From Ophioceras dolichostomum (lineage: Eukaryota > Ascomycota > Sordariomycetes > Magnaporthales > Ophioceraceae), in the NCBI GenBank assembly GCA_003049485.1, contig PYST01000128.1, positions 1-64,000 of the forward strand: a stretch of 64,000 nt of DNA. Reading direction: 5' to 3'. The position numbers and the translations under genes were made by a program. Of the stretch, positions 13,501-26,084 are shown in pieces (within the stretch, counting starts at the first letter, position 1; the number at the start of each line of letters is the position of its first letter). The notes below the pieces were generated by a model, which saw only the letters and a list, made by a program, of their open reading frames with translations, did no database searches and was not told the DNA's origin.

Positions 13501-14234
13501 TCGGGGGCGGTAAGTCGAATCCAGTCTTTATGCGATGCACGCACACTAGCACCAAACGTTAGTCCCGGCGGCACCCATCGCAATGGATCATTATCGTGTT
13601 TCCCGTCGCCGCCACTGGGGGAATATCCACGGCCAATCACGTCACGGCCATCAGCACCGACACCGCCAAAAAGACCCAAAACGACCTCCACGATGCGAGG
13701 GAAATGGCGGGCTTTGTGGGCCCTGCATGTCCACCTCGTGGGCGTGACTGGATGTTAGACGGTTGGGAAATGCAGGTTGGACCCTGTCTGTGGCTTTATA
13801 GACCTCTAATGCATGTGCCGGGAAGACGAGGAGGGCCAAGATGGCTCGGATGGATAACTTCACCGGTTTCCCCGCTAGAGAATCCCAACACGAGCTTCAC
13901 TACATTGATGCCATCCCCCTTTCGACCCCACAATCCCATAAACTGTATTCTGAACCTCAAATCCCGATCTAAATCCTCAACGGCAGGAACCCCGCGCCGA
14001 CTTTATGGTACTATCGCCTGGGTACACACGCCATCATCAGTCGAGTGAGAAACGCGTTCCAAGAAAGGTTCTGAAGCTGTTGCCTATCTCCTCGGACACA
14101 CACTGGACTCCTCTCGACCGTACAAAGCTGCCTCACCAAGCAGAATCGAACGGCGGGCGAAAACGGAAGCGGCCAAGGCTCACGACCTCTCCCGCGCACA
14201 CGTCGCGGCCGAGTCCGGGACCGAAGTTCCAAAG
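10524..14234. other. long gene-poor stretch (3.7 kb)
   Basis: No gene I can defend. Two minus-strand fragments deserve mention. An E/R-rich frame within 11598-12131 has a coding-like C-terminal 90 residues and ends exactly at a GTAAGA donor, but no partner exon was found. A 70-codon frame, 13863-13651, starts with a convincing signal-peptide-like segment (MKLSIRAILALLVFPAHA) and could be exon 1 of a small secreted protein. An A-run sits near 12770-12785. Confidence 0.4.
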
Positions 14235-16910
14235 ATGTTGAAGACGTCTCCACGGTCACCACCATCCCTCTTAGGGAGCGACTCGGGAAAGGGCCAACCT
14301 AGCGCACCGGGTCTCAATAATAAGCCGTGTAGCGCTTGCAGGTATGAAGTAGCTCCGATCGCAGCGTTTTTGTCATCTTGCGTTCTTAAACAACAAGTTC
14401 TAACCCACCTATCTCTCGCAGACGCCGCAAGGTCCGATGCGACAAGAACTCGGCCGGGTGCAATAACTGTGCCAAGCATGGCCTGGTATGCGTCTACGAC
14501 TCGGGCGAAGCCGCCGCAGCCGCCGCCCTGGCGTTCGGAACCGACCAGGCGGCACTTCACGAACGAATGGACCGGCTGGAGCGTCTCATGGAGGATGTAT
14601 CCGCATCATGCCGCAGATGTCATGGCAGCAGCCAACAGCAGCAACGTCCGAACCGTCAACTTCTCACCACGGCGAGCACGCCCTCACATCTGCAACAGCT
14701 TACCCCAGAAGAGCGCGGGACGCCGGACTGGGGGATAGGGGAGGGCTGTAGCACTACCGATGAGGATGAGATGGACCACGACGGCGGGCATCTGCTCAGC
14801 GGCAGTGAGATGATCCGGCCCGGTCTAGATGTGGGCGTCCAAATACTCGAGCCACATGCCTCATACTACACAAATTCGACTTTCTGGGCGAATATGCACG
14901 ATTTCATCAGCGAGCCCCAATGTCTCCTCCGGACCGAATCATTGCAACCCCACACGGACGCATACTCTCCCATCCCAACCCAATCACCGCCCTATACCTG
15001 GCCCCTCTCGCAACCCACCAGCCAACTCGATTCTATGTCGTCCCTCCCAGATGCCTCATGCATGCAACTACCTCTCGAGAAGCAGACCGTACTCTTTGAC
15101 TTCTTCTTCAGCAACGTTCACCCGTTCTTCAACTGCACCCACCGCCAGTCATGGCGCGACACGCTCGAAGACTTCCGCCGTGGCACCTGCCCAATACACC
15201 AAGAGTTCGAGGCTGTCATGTTCACTCAGCAGCTCCTGGCCGCTAACGCCATGACAGCCGAGCACGTCCAAAGAATGCTGGGGCAGAGCAAGGCCGAGCT
15301 GGTGACGCACCTGCGTGCTGCAGCTGAGGCGGCGCTGGCTAGGGCCGACGTCTTCCGAACACGGAAGCTGGTTGCGGTCCAGGCGTTGTTATACTACATT
15401 GCAAGTTTGAACATGAACGCTCTACACCCCTCGGTCCACCGTCTATCCTCATCCTCCTTCTTGTTCAGCATTAGTACTGCTTCATCTAGAAGGTACTATT
15501 GGCATGATACTAACTCTCTCTTATCGTGACATGTCTAGTGTTTTCTATTTCGGGCGGGCCAGCCCGAGCCAGCAACTATCCTGTCAGGCCTCGCTAGCCG
15601 CGTCGCCATGCGCCTGGGCTTACACCGAGACCCAAGGCACTTCAACTTTTCCCCACGGACAAGCGAGACACGTCGACGCGTGTGGAACCTGCTCGTCCTG
15701 CTGAACAGCCAGCTCTTCAGTGGAGAGGGCACCGACTCAGATCTAAACCGCGTCTCAGACGTGCAGCGGCCTGCAAACGCCGACGACGAAGACTGGGCGA
15801 TCGGCACAACAGATGCCAGACCAGAAGACGGGGAAGGGTACACGGAGGCATCGTACGGGATACTGATGGGAGAGCTCGCCAAGCTGTCACGGAAACTGGG
15901 CGAGATGATGGGTGGGAGAGCAGCCTCGACTGAGGAGATGCATCGCACTATAGATGCCACTGAGGCGTGGCTGAGACAGAGATTTATAGGGACGCAAGTG
16001 GACGAGGGCAATCCTGTGCAGGCTGTGACGGCGAAGCGGTTCGAGGGCGAGATGGCGTGCCAGCGACTGGCCGTGGGATTCCACGGGCTCAAGCAGGCCG
16101 GCTACCCAACCCCGGAGCAACAGTCAGCGTAAGTCCGATCGAGCCCACCCAAAATTAGGTACCCAAGGTAGCTGCTATCTGCCTAGGTATAAAACATCTT
16201 ACACCAGAAGCTGACAACCACAGCCCTCACTCACCAGACTGTTCCACCGCTCCCTAACAATCCTCGAATCCCAAACCGCCGACACCTCACGCGCCTCCAC
16301 CCACAACCTGAGCTGGGTCTTCTCATGGCCCGTCCCCTGGACCGCCCTGGCCTGCGTCCTCTCAGGCCTGTCAGCCACCCAACCCCACCGCCTCGTCGAC
16401 GATACCTGCGCCATCGATCGCGCCTGGACCCAGATAGAAGCCGCGTTCAGCCGACACGGCAGCCCGGACTCAGCGTCCTGGCGCGCCATCGAGCAGCTCT
16501 GCGACCAAGCGATGCTGTGCCACCCGGACAGGTGCCACGCCGGCGCGGCGTACAGTGTACGGCGGTCGGCCAACCACCAGAGCGAGACTACCTCGCAACA
16601 GCATCCGTCCTCCTCCTCATCCACCGCCTCGCCGACATCCGGCCCTCGTGGCCAGGGCAGCGGGGCGAACACACCACCTGTCGTCAAAACGATGACGGCG
16701 GCTGCGGTCCAGGGTGTGAGCGCCGGCACGGGAGCGCCGGAGAATCTCTTCGCGAATGTTAACATGTTTTCCAGCCCAGCCGGATTCGCGGGGTTTGATG
16801 GTCACCACGAGTTCTCGACACCGACTGTGCCGAGCCAGGGGCTCGTGACGGGGCTGGATGATCTAGGGTTGTATGAGAACTGGAGGGGGCAGGGGAGAGG
16901 TGGTTTCTAA
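14235..16910 (+). CDS. Zn2Cys6 fungal transcription factor
   Basis: Four exons, 14235-14341, 14422-15400, 15539-16128 and 16238-16910, encode 782 residues. The zinc cluster is canonical: C32-x2-C35-x6-C42-x6-C49-x2-C52-x6-C59. A Leu-rich heptad-like region follows (ERMDRLERLM). The middle carries the fungal-specific transcription-factor domain with the hallmark MRLGLHRDP and ETRRRVW motifs after the third exon begins. Intron 1 splits the zinc cluster, as is common in this family. Intron 2 reads best as a GC-AG intron (GCAAGT at 15401, TAG at 15538) because it alone keeps frame 2 across the domain. Intron 3 is GTAAGT...CAG. The C-terminal 180 residues are Ser/Thr/Gln-rich. The target genes are unknown; the nearest downstream gene encodes a small secreted protein. 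Confidence 0.88.
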
Positions 16911-17734
16911 GCCTTGGTTGGGAAGCTAACGAATGAATCCGCGGTGTTTAGGAATATCTGGGTGGGGAGGGTTTAGGTACATTATTCTCTTGTTGCTTTT
17001 CTGCGCTCAGGCTACGATGAGGGTCACTCCACTTACACCATCCACTGCAGCAAGCGGTGGAGGATATGAATAGAAATGACTGCATGTCGCATGTAGTATA
17101 TTGGTACTTTGGGACGCGGGCCGCTTCAGGCCTGTAAATCCTGACTTTGACTGATCGAGAAGCCGAGCGTTGCACATACGGATCTGGCCTCCCAAGTTTC
17201 GTGGCAGACGTCACAGGTGTCACCGTGTCTCTCGTCGGCACGGATCGGATCCGCTCTCTCCGTGCTTTCGACTCTTGGAGCAGCATCCCCTCCCTTTGTA
17301 TGATACGTTGCTGTCAATTTTCATCAGACTCAAGTCCTCTCTCGACTGACCACACTAACATGATCCGCTCCAATCTGAGCCAGGAATATCGGGTCGAACA
17401 TGAAGCATGACGATGAGAAAAAAAAAGCGGCAAGAAATAAAAAGGGAGACCTCCAGGGACTCCACAGATGACTCGAGGACGCAGAGCAGGGATGTGAGAT
17501 CTTGTGACTGATACGGTCTCACGAAATAAGAGATTGCATGAGGAGGACTGTTACGCGATGTGACGTGGGAGCTCTACCGATATAAATACCAAGGACAGAG
17601 CTCGGGTCGAGATGAATCGGATACAACACCTAGAGGCGCTCCATTGAAAATAGCTAAGCTTGGGGAGACGATGCCTAGAGCAACCTGCATCCATCGTATC
17701 CGCAAAAACTCCCACCGCCGTTAGTAGTGCTGCA
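16911..17734. other. intergenic between regulator and small secreted protein
   Basis: No gene seen. The right part is the promoter of the next gene, with a TATA element at 17581. Confidence 0.5.
17581..17588 (+). promoter_or_regulatory. TATA box of the small secreted protein gene
   Basis: TATAAATA lies 154 bases before the ATG at 17735, in an otherwise mixed-composition promoter. Confidence 0.5.
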
Positions 17735-18265
17735 ATGAAGTTTCTCGGAGCCGTCCTGGTCACGGTACATGCCGGGTAAGCAATCGATGCCACACGCTTC
17801 TACGATAGGCATTTTCCACCACCTTACCTAGCCCACGCCATGTAGACGCACGCCACGCCACCGTCCATCCGTTGCATTGACCACTGACTTACCCAATCCA
17901 CCGTCCTGCATACTAACCCTCCCTCTCATCTTCCCAGCCACGCCGCAGCCGCCGCAGCCGCAGCAGGAGCAGCCGCAGCAGGAGCAGCCGCCTGCGGCGC
18001 CGCCTGCCCAACCATCACGCGCACCGTCCGCGCAACAGACTGCACGCCCGTCCTGACCGTGACCACAACGTCGAGCGGCCAGGTGGCCACCTCCACGAGC
18101 GTCTGCTTCGAGCTGGAGTGTATCCACTTCAACAATGTTACGATCCCCTGCAGCTGCGCCAACCTGCTGCCGGACCCGGTGCGGACCACGACGGTCACGG
18201 ATAAGTGCACGTGTCGCTCCGGGTGCGAGGTGCAGGAGACGGCTGTGTTTGCGCCTTGTGGTTGA
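17735..18265 (+). CDS. small secreted cysteine-rich protein, 122 aa
   Basis: Too short for one continuous frame; found by splicing 17735-17775 to 17938-18265 across a 162-bp GTAAGC...CAG intron with a perfect TACTAAC branch site. The product begins with a hydrophobic signal-like segment (MKFLGAVLVTVHAG), then a poly-Ala/Gly stretch encoded by an imperfect GCC/GCA repeat. A compact ~90-residue domain with 11 cysteines follows and ends FAPCG. The size, secretion signal and Cys content fit an extracellular effector-like or cell-wall protein. I do not recognise a named family; it is not obviously CFEM. A TATA box lies 154 bases upstream. Confidence 0.75.
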
Positions 18266-18730
18266 AGGGGGTTGATGCAGCTTTCGATGGGGTGGTGGGT
18301 GTACTGGCAGAGTGAAATACGTGGGAAGGAGCATCAGACTAAAATATGGACCTTCGCGGTAGTCTGCTGGTGTTTCCTGTATCGCCCTTCCCTTGGCCAT
18401 CCTTCACTTGTGTTGGCTGAGCATTCTGCTTCAGGAGAAAGATGCGCAATCGAAACAAACGGGGATCATTCTACCAGGTATATCATTGCGTTGGGACAAA
18501 AATCAGAGCATCGACTCGGCAAACTCCCCAGTGTCTAATGTGTACCTAGCCATGTACTCCTATCAAAAAATGCGAGGCCGCCAGCATGCGGACCGTTCTT
18601 CCCTTCCGATCTTGCAAGTGTTACCCATTCGCCAAACAAATCGCCCCAACCTGATATACACAATCCTATCACCCGTTATCATCGTCACAAACCCGTCCAC
18701 CCCACCAATCACGGCCCCACACACAACAAC
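18266..18730. other. 3' regions of two convergent genes
   Basis: No gene seen between the stop codons of the secreted-protein gene and the SUR7-like gene. Confidence 0.5.
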
Positions 18731-20043
18731 TTACGACGCCTGCGAAGCCTTATACGGCTCATAAGCATTGCCCGCGTCACCAATACTTGTCCTCCCCGCC
18801 GACAGATCCCGCATCGGTACCGCCTCCTGCCTCGCCGCACCACCATCACCATACCTGGCGCGCGAGTACTCGTCATCAGCCGCCCAGTCCTCATCCAGCA
18901 CCCCGCCCCTCGCCACCGCGGGCACCCCCGTCCCAGGCTCGGCCGCGCCGCTGATCAGCCCCGTCTGCTCCTGGCCGGGGTACTCGGACGCGCCCAGCGC
19001 AGGCTGCTTCTGCACCTGCACGTACTTGTGCCTGCTCCACGTCGGGATCCGCCCCAGCAGTCCCGGGCTCGGCTCCGCGGCGCCCTTGGGCTTGTACGCC
19101 GTGTCCTGCTCTGTCGCCAGGCCCGTCACGACCGTGCCCCGTCCCGAGATGTCCTGTCCCGTGATCAGCGCGCCGCCCTTGGGCCCGCTGCGTTTGCCGT
19201 AGAATCCAGAACGGGGACCGCCGTTGTGCGTGCGGCTGACCGCCACGAGCATGCCCACGGCGAACAGCATCAGCACGAACGAGACCCATCCCAACGCGAG
19301 CGGTATGACGCCCAGTGATGAGGACACGCCGCGCTCGTTGAACGCGGCGTTGAAGTCCCTGTTCAGGCGCGTGAAGACGTAGGTGGCCGCCGCGTTGGCG
19401 GACAGCAGGAAGATCGTCGCGATGGCAGCGAAGAACGCGGCCAGACCGGTGCCGAAGGAGGCGCACGCGCCTACCGCAGCCAAAATGGCAGTCAGGCCGG
19501 TGGTGAGCGCGCAGAGGACGAACGCGCCGGCGATAAAAGGGGCGGTGCGGTTGTACGCGGACAGGGCCCAGCGGTAGTCGTTCGTGTAGCGGTTGAATAG
19601 GTCGGTGGCGTCGAACTTCATGTCGACGCCCGGGTTGAAGCGGAAGTTGATGTACGGCTTCGTGCAGGACGTGCCCGAGGCGAAGCGGGCGCAGTAGGTG
19701 AGCAGGTTGACGGTGTAGGCGTCTGCGAGGTTGAGGCGGGAGGCGGTGATGGCGCCGCCGACGAGGTCGTCGCCGCTCTCGGTAGAGATGTCTGTGAGGA
19801 AGACGGAAGAGGAGAGCGGCGCGGGGAGGTTTAGGTTTTGGAGGTTGGTCTGTTGTTTTGGGGTTGTCGGTCGTGTTAGTCGGACTGCGTACAGTTGGAG
19901 GGGGTTGCTATCATTACCTTGAAGTAGTAAATCTCTGCTAGGCTATTGTTCACGCCGGCAAGGAGCATCAAGAGAATGGCGACGAACGCCATGACGGCGA
20001 ACAATATGGGAAGGAAGGTCAGGATGGGATTTCTCCTGGCCAT
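18731..20043 (-). CDS. SUR7/PalI family four-membrane-segment protein
   Basis: Two exons, 20043-19918 and 19849-18731, with a 68-bp GTAATG...CAG intron, give 414 residues. A membrane segment occupies residues 6-30. A ~110-residue extracellular loop follows with a conserved-looking Cys pair (YCARF...TSC) and a KPYINFRFNP stretch. Three more segments lie near 143-170, 173-201 and 221-248, and the soluble C-terminal tail is ~165 residues. This is the claudin-like architecture of SUR7/PalI proteins, which act at plasma-membrane eisosome domains or in ambient-pH signalling. An in-frame ATG exists 30 bases upstream (20073); I prefer MARRN because the membrane segment then follows directly. Convergent with the secreted-protein gene. 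Confidence 0.85.
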
Positions 20044-22848
20044 TGTTGCGGTTGGTGCGGCAGCAGGCACCACTCGCTGCAGAGCTCTGGGGAAAGAAAG
20101 TGCAGGAATAAAGGAAAAGGTAGCGGGGAAAGAAGGAGGGAAAGCAAAAGTCGTAAAAAGACGTGAATGAAGGTGATATCACCGAGTCTGGACGTAGGGC
20201 TGGAAAAGGATCAATGGGCGCTTTTGATGACGGTAGCTCTTGGTTGCCAGGCACAGCTTTCCCGGCCGAGCTCGTCGCCTGCTTTTCTCTCGTTCTTAGC
20301 GCGACGGCGAAATAGGCAGGAAGCCAAGATCTCTCCGCAGCTGAGGCAAGGAAGGAGGACCCTGGGAGATTATGAGAGATTGAGGCTTCGTAAAATGGAG
20401 GGGAGTCATAGGATAGGAGCGGATGAAAGGAGATATCGACGAGCAAGAGAGGAAGAGGACTTCTCAGCTTATCAGTTTTGGGAGAGGTGTTGGGGCATCA
20501 TCATCATCATCATCATCATCCAAACCCCTCCATCCTGGCCGGAATGCAACAGGGGGCCTGGAGGAGGGAGCAGCGGCGCGTCCCAGGGATTTCGCTCACC
20601 CCTCAAATTCCCAATTTGGCGCACCCTTTACGTGCTTCCGCCCGCCTCCAGGCTCGTGGCAGAAGACGGCTCGCTCGGGCAGGGTACCACAAGTGGGCAG
20701 GCAGCCAGGCAAGCAGGCCTGCCAAGGCAAGAAACTCGGAGGGCAGATAAAATTAACTTCTCACATGCAGATGCGACCGGCATGCACGGATGTGTGTTAG
20801 TTTGAGATGATTGAGAACGACCAAACAGAACGGAAGCTGAGGAGCGTTTGTGTGGCGCTGACGTGAGGCGCCCACAGCGTCCACATGGGGTTTGCGAGCA
20901 CCAGACTGCAGCGATATGGGGAATTGGCATTCCCTTGGGCACTCGGCTAAGCGCTCACCCGCGATTCTTCAGCGCCATAGCCACACCCGACACTTGCTTG
21001 GCTCTTCGAAAACGGTCAGGCAGGTCCGCCAAAGTCGCCCGCGCAGGCCAAACAGAACACGGCTGGTCCCCCCGGATGTTTTAGCGACCGGGCCAATCAT
21101 CAGCGACTTGGATCTCCAGCTGGCATACTAGCGACGGGTAGGATTCGATTGACGAGGGTGAAACGGATGGCCCTTCTCCTGTGATTCCATTTGGGCAGAG
21201 GAGCAAAAGATCCCGACTCCCTGGCACCAGCTGGATTCCGCCGTTCAAGCCCTTCCTGCAGTCTCTGTCGCACGGACATCGATCATCTCAACTTTGAGCG
21301 TCCCTCCTTCCTTTCAGCTTTCCGTTCTTGTTCTAACGCTCTTCCTCACCCTTGCAAGCCCTATCTTCAGCATAGTTGTAGAGCCCAACTCTAATAACAC
21401 TTATCGATGACGGGCCTTCCTCTCACCCTCGTTCGTCTGTTCGTACAGATGGAAATGAGAAGTGGCGATGGGAAGGCTAACCTTGTGCTTGGCTGCATCT
21501 CATGGCGGACACAGGATGACATGTTCCGACCATCTCGGACGCCCGACAGTACATACTGTATCCCATGCTTCCTCCCGAGGGAATTGGAGGCAACCAACCG
21601 GTCGACTCGGTGGTCGTCAGTGATGATAAACGACCACGGTGGTGAGGCCGGTATCCGTACGGAATACAGTCGCCACATTGCTCTCGGCCACTGCGTGCAG
21701 GTGGGATGCGCTCGGGAGCGCGGAAGCAGCCACCTCCGGATGGCTCAGCTTAGGTTGATAACCCTGTGGCTAGCAGGGCGACCACTCATCTTGGCGGCCT
21801 GACCGTTGGCATTCGGGGTTAGGGACTCCAGCGCATCAGCCTCTCGTCAGTTCATCCCCAATTATCATAGGCACGGGCTGGTCATCAAAGAACACCAAGG
21901 GGCCTCCGTGCACTCCACGGCGGCTGCACACAAGTCCTGCCGAAGTGGCACAAACACATTGGTCGGCTCGCCTCGGTTGAAAGGTCTCACTCCAAAACCT
22001 ACGCCGTCTCTGCCTATCCAAAACCCCAGGATTTGGGGTCCGTCAGAAATCTCAGATTACAGAGGTCCCAGCTCTCCCATCCAGCCAGGCTCGTAACCAC
22101 AGCTATTCCATATGAAGGACGAAAGTAACCCAAGATGTCAGAAACAAGTGTGCTGACAGGGTCGCTCTGGGGCTAGGTACGAATCTGAGAAGCCGATTTG
22201 GTTAAGACGCGTTTCTTGGCCTCTTGTGCTTCACGCGCTGACATGACTTGAAGGAATGGAGGAGGAGAGATAAGGGCTTCCCTGCTGGCGGCGACCCTTG
22301 CCAAGATTTGCTGTGCGTGCGAGGGGTGGGCCTGAAATAGCCAGGTAGCGAGCAAGCCACCCACACTCGCCAGGGGCCAATGCCACCCAGCCCAGTGACC
22401 GCCCTACCTCTCTCGTGCTCCCTTTCGGTGGCTGCTCTCACCGGCAACGGGCCTGCAGAAAAATCCCACCTACCCAGATCCTTGCCCAAACCCACACCCT
22501 CCCCATTTGGGAACTTTTCGGCAAGCCTTGTCCGCCGCCAGCCAGCAGCATCAACTGCAGAGGAATGACGGAAGGGGGTGTGGCACTGACGAGAAGATGA
22601 CGGGAAAGAATAATAAATGCACTTGATCGTCCACGATATCTGGGTGCTTGAGAACCTCTCCCGTCCGCAGCTGGTTTCTTCTACCCTTCCCTCTCGTTAC
22701 CTCTCCCTCTTTCTCCGTTTCTTCTTCTCGACGAGCGGAAGACAACAGTCCTCCCACCTTGTTGAGTCTTTTGCTTGTATCACTCACACCCGCCACATCA
22801 AGGAGCAACGTGCAAGCCTTCCCGTCTCTCTTTCCCAGATCGCCCATC
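20044..22848. other. long intergenic region between divergent genes
   Basis: No supported gene in 2.8 kb. It must hold the promoters of the SUR7-like gene (leftward) and the cupredoxin gene (rightward). The last 200 bases before 22849 are strongly pyrimidine-rich. A CAT microsatellite lies at 20496-20521. Confidence 0.5.
20496..20521. repeat. (CAT)n microsatellite
   Basis: About eight perfect CAT units in non-coding DNA. Confidence 0.9.
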
Positions 22849-25471
22849 ATGAGGGCGTCATTGAGGCTTGCCCTCCTACCCTTTGCGCTTCTGGCGTCTG
22901 TCGCCAGCGCCGCCGGGCACGCGCACTACGATGTCACAGTCGGTTTGGGCGGTCTCAAGTTCGACCCTGAGATCATCCCGACTGCGCACAAGGGCGACAC
23001 GATTACATACCACTTCTACGCAAAGGTGAGCATCTAGTTCTGTTACTCATCCCCAAACATCCATGCTGACGGGAATGCCGCGCCTCTTTTGTCGGCCGTG
23101 CCCCGTTCTTGCGGCCGACGTACACACACACAATTCCAAATGGGATTATCCGGAGTGCCGCCACGTGCTGACAATTTACTGCTCCTCCTCATCATCAACA
23201 GAATCACTCGGTGGTGCAGTCGTCATTCGACGACCCTTGCCATCCCTTAGCTGGCGGCAATGCCATCTTCTCGGCCTTCGTGCCGCAGCCAGAGGAGAAC
23301 GTCGAGTCGCCCACGACGTTCACCATCACCGTTCAGGACGAGAAGCCGCTGTGGTTCTACTGCTCTCAGACCAACGGCGCCCACTGCCAGAAGGGCATGG
23401 TGCACTCCATCAACGCGTAAGTGGGCCATCATCCCTCCATTAAACCCCCAATCTACCAGCGACAACGGGATGGGCGGTATCCAGCGCTTCCATTTTTGCT
23501 TGGGTGCTTTAATGGATGCTCCCCCGCATAACCAACCAACAAGCGACCGACGCAAATTCTCGGCAGCGCATCCCGGCTGTAGACGGATTTAGCGGCCTGC
23601 ATCGAGGCGGAATTTTTTTATCTAATGTCCTATTTTTACGCACATATTTTACAGGCCAACAACTGGCAATACCCACCAGGTCTACAAGGAGAAGGCCGCG
23701 ATCGCGTCGAACAGCACATCTCCATCAAGCGACATTCCCGGTGGCATCCCCAATGGCGGAGTTCGCCAGGTCAACGTGACCGTCGCTCCGGGTGGCGATC
23801 TCAAGTTCGTGCCGAACAACATCGTCGCGCCGCCGAAGACGGTCGTCCAGTTTAGCTTCAACCCCGCCGTAAGTTCAAGCGCGAATCATGCGGTTTTTAG
23901 GTCCTCCTCCAGTCTTTGCAGGGATTCTGAGCCTTCCTGAATTGCTTGGCTACACCTTATTTTTGAATTGTGCCGCCGCTGGTGGAGCTCCTCCACTGAA
24001 CCTCACTAACACCGAGTGATGATGATGATCAGAACCACTCCGTTGTGCAATCTTCTTTCAGGGAGCCGTGCCAGCCGCTCCAGGATGGCTTCAGCAGCGG
24101 TTTCATCCCCACCAAGGTGACGCCGTCGGGAGTCCTGTTCAACGTCGAGGTCAAGGACACCAAGCCAGTCTGGTTCTACTGTGCTCAGACGACGAAAACG
24201 CACTGCCAGGCCGGCATGGTTGGCAGCTTCAATGCGTAAGTGCACCCTCCTATCTATCCAGCTGTATTGGACAATGCTTTTTCTCTCTTCACCCACGTAA
24301 AGACACGATTTTGACCTCTTCACCTCGGAAAACATACAGTCCTACCCAAGGCGACAACACCCTCGAGGCCTTCATCGCCCTGGCCGCCACCGCCCCGCCC
24401 AGCACCCTCCCACCTAACGCACCCCTCGGCGGCGTCATCACCGCCAACGGCACGCCCATCGCGACCTTCAACGGCAACGTGCTCAACCTCCAGACCCTCG
24501 ACAAGGGCGTCATCGACCACGTGCCCAAGCCCGGCGAGAACATCTCCGACACGATCTGGAACCTCGCGGGCGGCAACCAGCCCCTGAGCTACAACTGGTC
24601 CCCCTCCCTGACCGGCCCCGGCGCCGAGTACCTGCAGTTCCTCCTCGTGCTCGAGAACCTGATCCTCGAGGTCCTCTGGGACGGCTTCGACAAGCTCAAG
24701 CGCCGCGGCGCCTGGTCCGGCCTCTACCCGCACTCCATCGTCAGCACGATCGGCACCATGGCGGCCCAGGCGCTGGTCCACCGCTCCTCAACCACCGACT
24801 CGCTGCAGCACTACTCGCAGACGATCCCGCAGCCCTGCACGTACAAGTACCCCGCCGACAACCTCGACGCCTGGCTCGCGACCGTGCACTCGCTCCTCGT
24901 CGCGAAATCCGCCGTCTGCACCGACATCATCACGATCCTCTCCGCCTCAGACCCGTGGATCGTCCCCGTGCTGGCCACCCAGATCGGCTCCACGTCCCGC
25001 ATGGCCGCCGTCGTCAACATGATGCAGAACCACAAGGCCTCCGCGGCACCGCGCGAGGCGCTGCTGCCCTCGCGGCTGGCGTACTCGTACGTGATGGAGA
25101 ACTACGTGACGAGCTGCCCGACCCCCCTGGGCGGCACCACCATCGGCGCGCAGGCCGTCTTGCCTCCGCTGGTGTTCACCGAGAAGAAGACGCTGGGCTC
25201 CGACAGCGTCACGGCCGTCACGGTGGCGCTGCCGAAGGACGCGCCGGAGAACGTGTGGATCGCGTGGATCGGCGCGTGGGGCTCGCTGACGTTCACGCCG
25301 GTGCGCAAGACGGACGGGTTCTCGACCGTGCCGGCGGGGATGTACGGGTACCTGTGGGCGGTGCTGGTCACGCAGCAGAATGTGAAGCTGCAGGAGGTGG
25401 CGAGCGTGGCTATTGCGGGGCCGGAGCCGATTTGGGTTGCTGATCCTACCTGGTCTGATGGGTCGAACTGA
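22849..25471 (+). CDS. secreted protein with two cupredoxin domains and a large C-terminal domain
   Basis: Five exons (22849-23025, 23202-23416, 23655-23868, 24033-24235, 24340-25471) give 646 residues. A signal peptide covers ~1-21. Cupredoxin domain 1 has copper-type ligands H61, C113, H120 and M125; domain 2 repeats the same pattern (NHSVVQ, WFYC, THC, GM). The gene architecture repeats too: in each domain a phase-0 intron precedes NHSVVQSSF and a phase-2 intron follows the conserved SINA/SFNA end. The last exon encodes ~375 residues of an extracellular-looking domain, probably helical, with weak resemblance to ferritin-like secreted fungal domains; I cannot name it. Fungal proteins with the first part are often annotated extracellular serine-rich or cupredoxin proteins. 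Likely roles are extracellular copper binding or redox at the wall, by inference only. Confidence 0.87.
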
Positions 25472-26084
25472 TGAGTTTGGTTGTTGAAGGCGCGGTTTCT
25501 GGTTGCACTTGAGGTGTTGAGTTTTTTTCTCCCCTTCTCTCCTTTCTCGTAAGGATTTTGGGTTCTCATGTTTTTTTTTGGTTGGGTAAAATGATGATCT
25601 CACTCACCGTTGCTGGGTTGTATGTAGATGATGATGATGATAGGAAAGGGAGTACCCAGCTGGGAGCTGAGGCGCAATCGGTTTGGGTTATATATAATGT
25701 CTACTAGCTTTAGACTGTCGCATCTACTTTATTGGACTCCTTCTCCATCTTTGTGTACTATTTGCCTAAACCCTTCTGTATGCTTCTCCAATAGCTGCGA
25801 GTGTTAGGTCGGCGATGCGGAATACTAATGCTTATTGCCTTGCGGTCGGCAATGTTTTGAGTGAATGGTGGAGTGGGTGGCGACTCGCCGACTGGGCTAG
25901 CCCTCTTTAATTTTAACATTACATTGGGGAGTTGTAGCGTCACTGAGGTCTAAGTACATTACAAGGCGCAATACAGTAGAATATGTCCCATTCCTCGGCG
26001 CTCGCCTTGTAGGTTCTCGTGGTCCTGCTTTCCCCAGGTGTGCCCCTTGCCTCGCGGGCCTAGTTCGCCCCTGTCAAATTTCCA
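25472..26084. other. 3' regions of convergent genes
   Basis: T-rich sequence after the cupredoxin stop; no gene seen. Confidence 0.5.

Noticed and set aside
24320..25603. Several long minus-strand and frame-shifted open frames across the cupredoxin last exon
   Set aside because: They are shadows produced by high GC at third codon positions.
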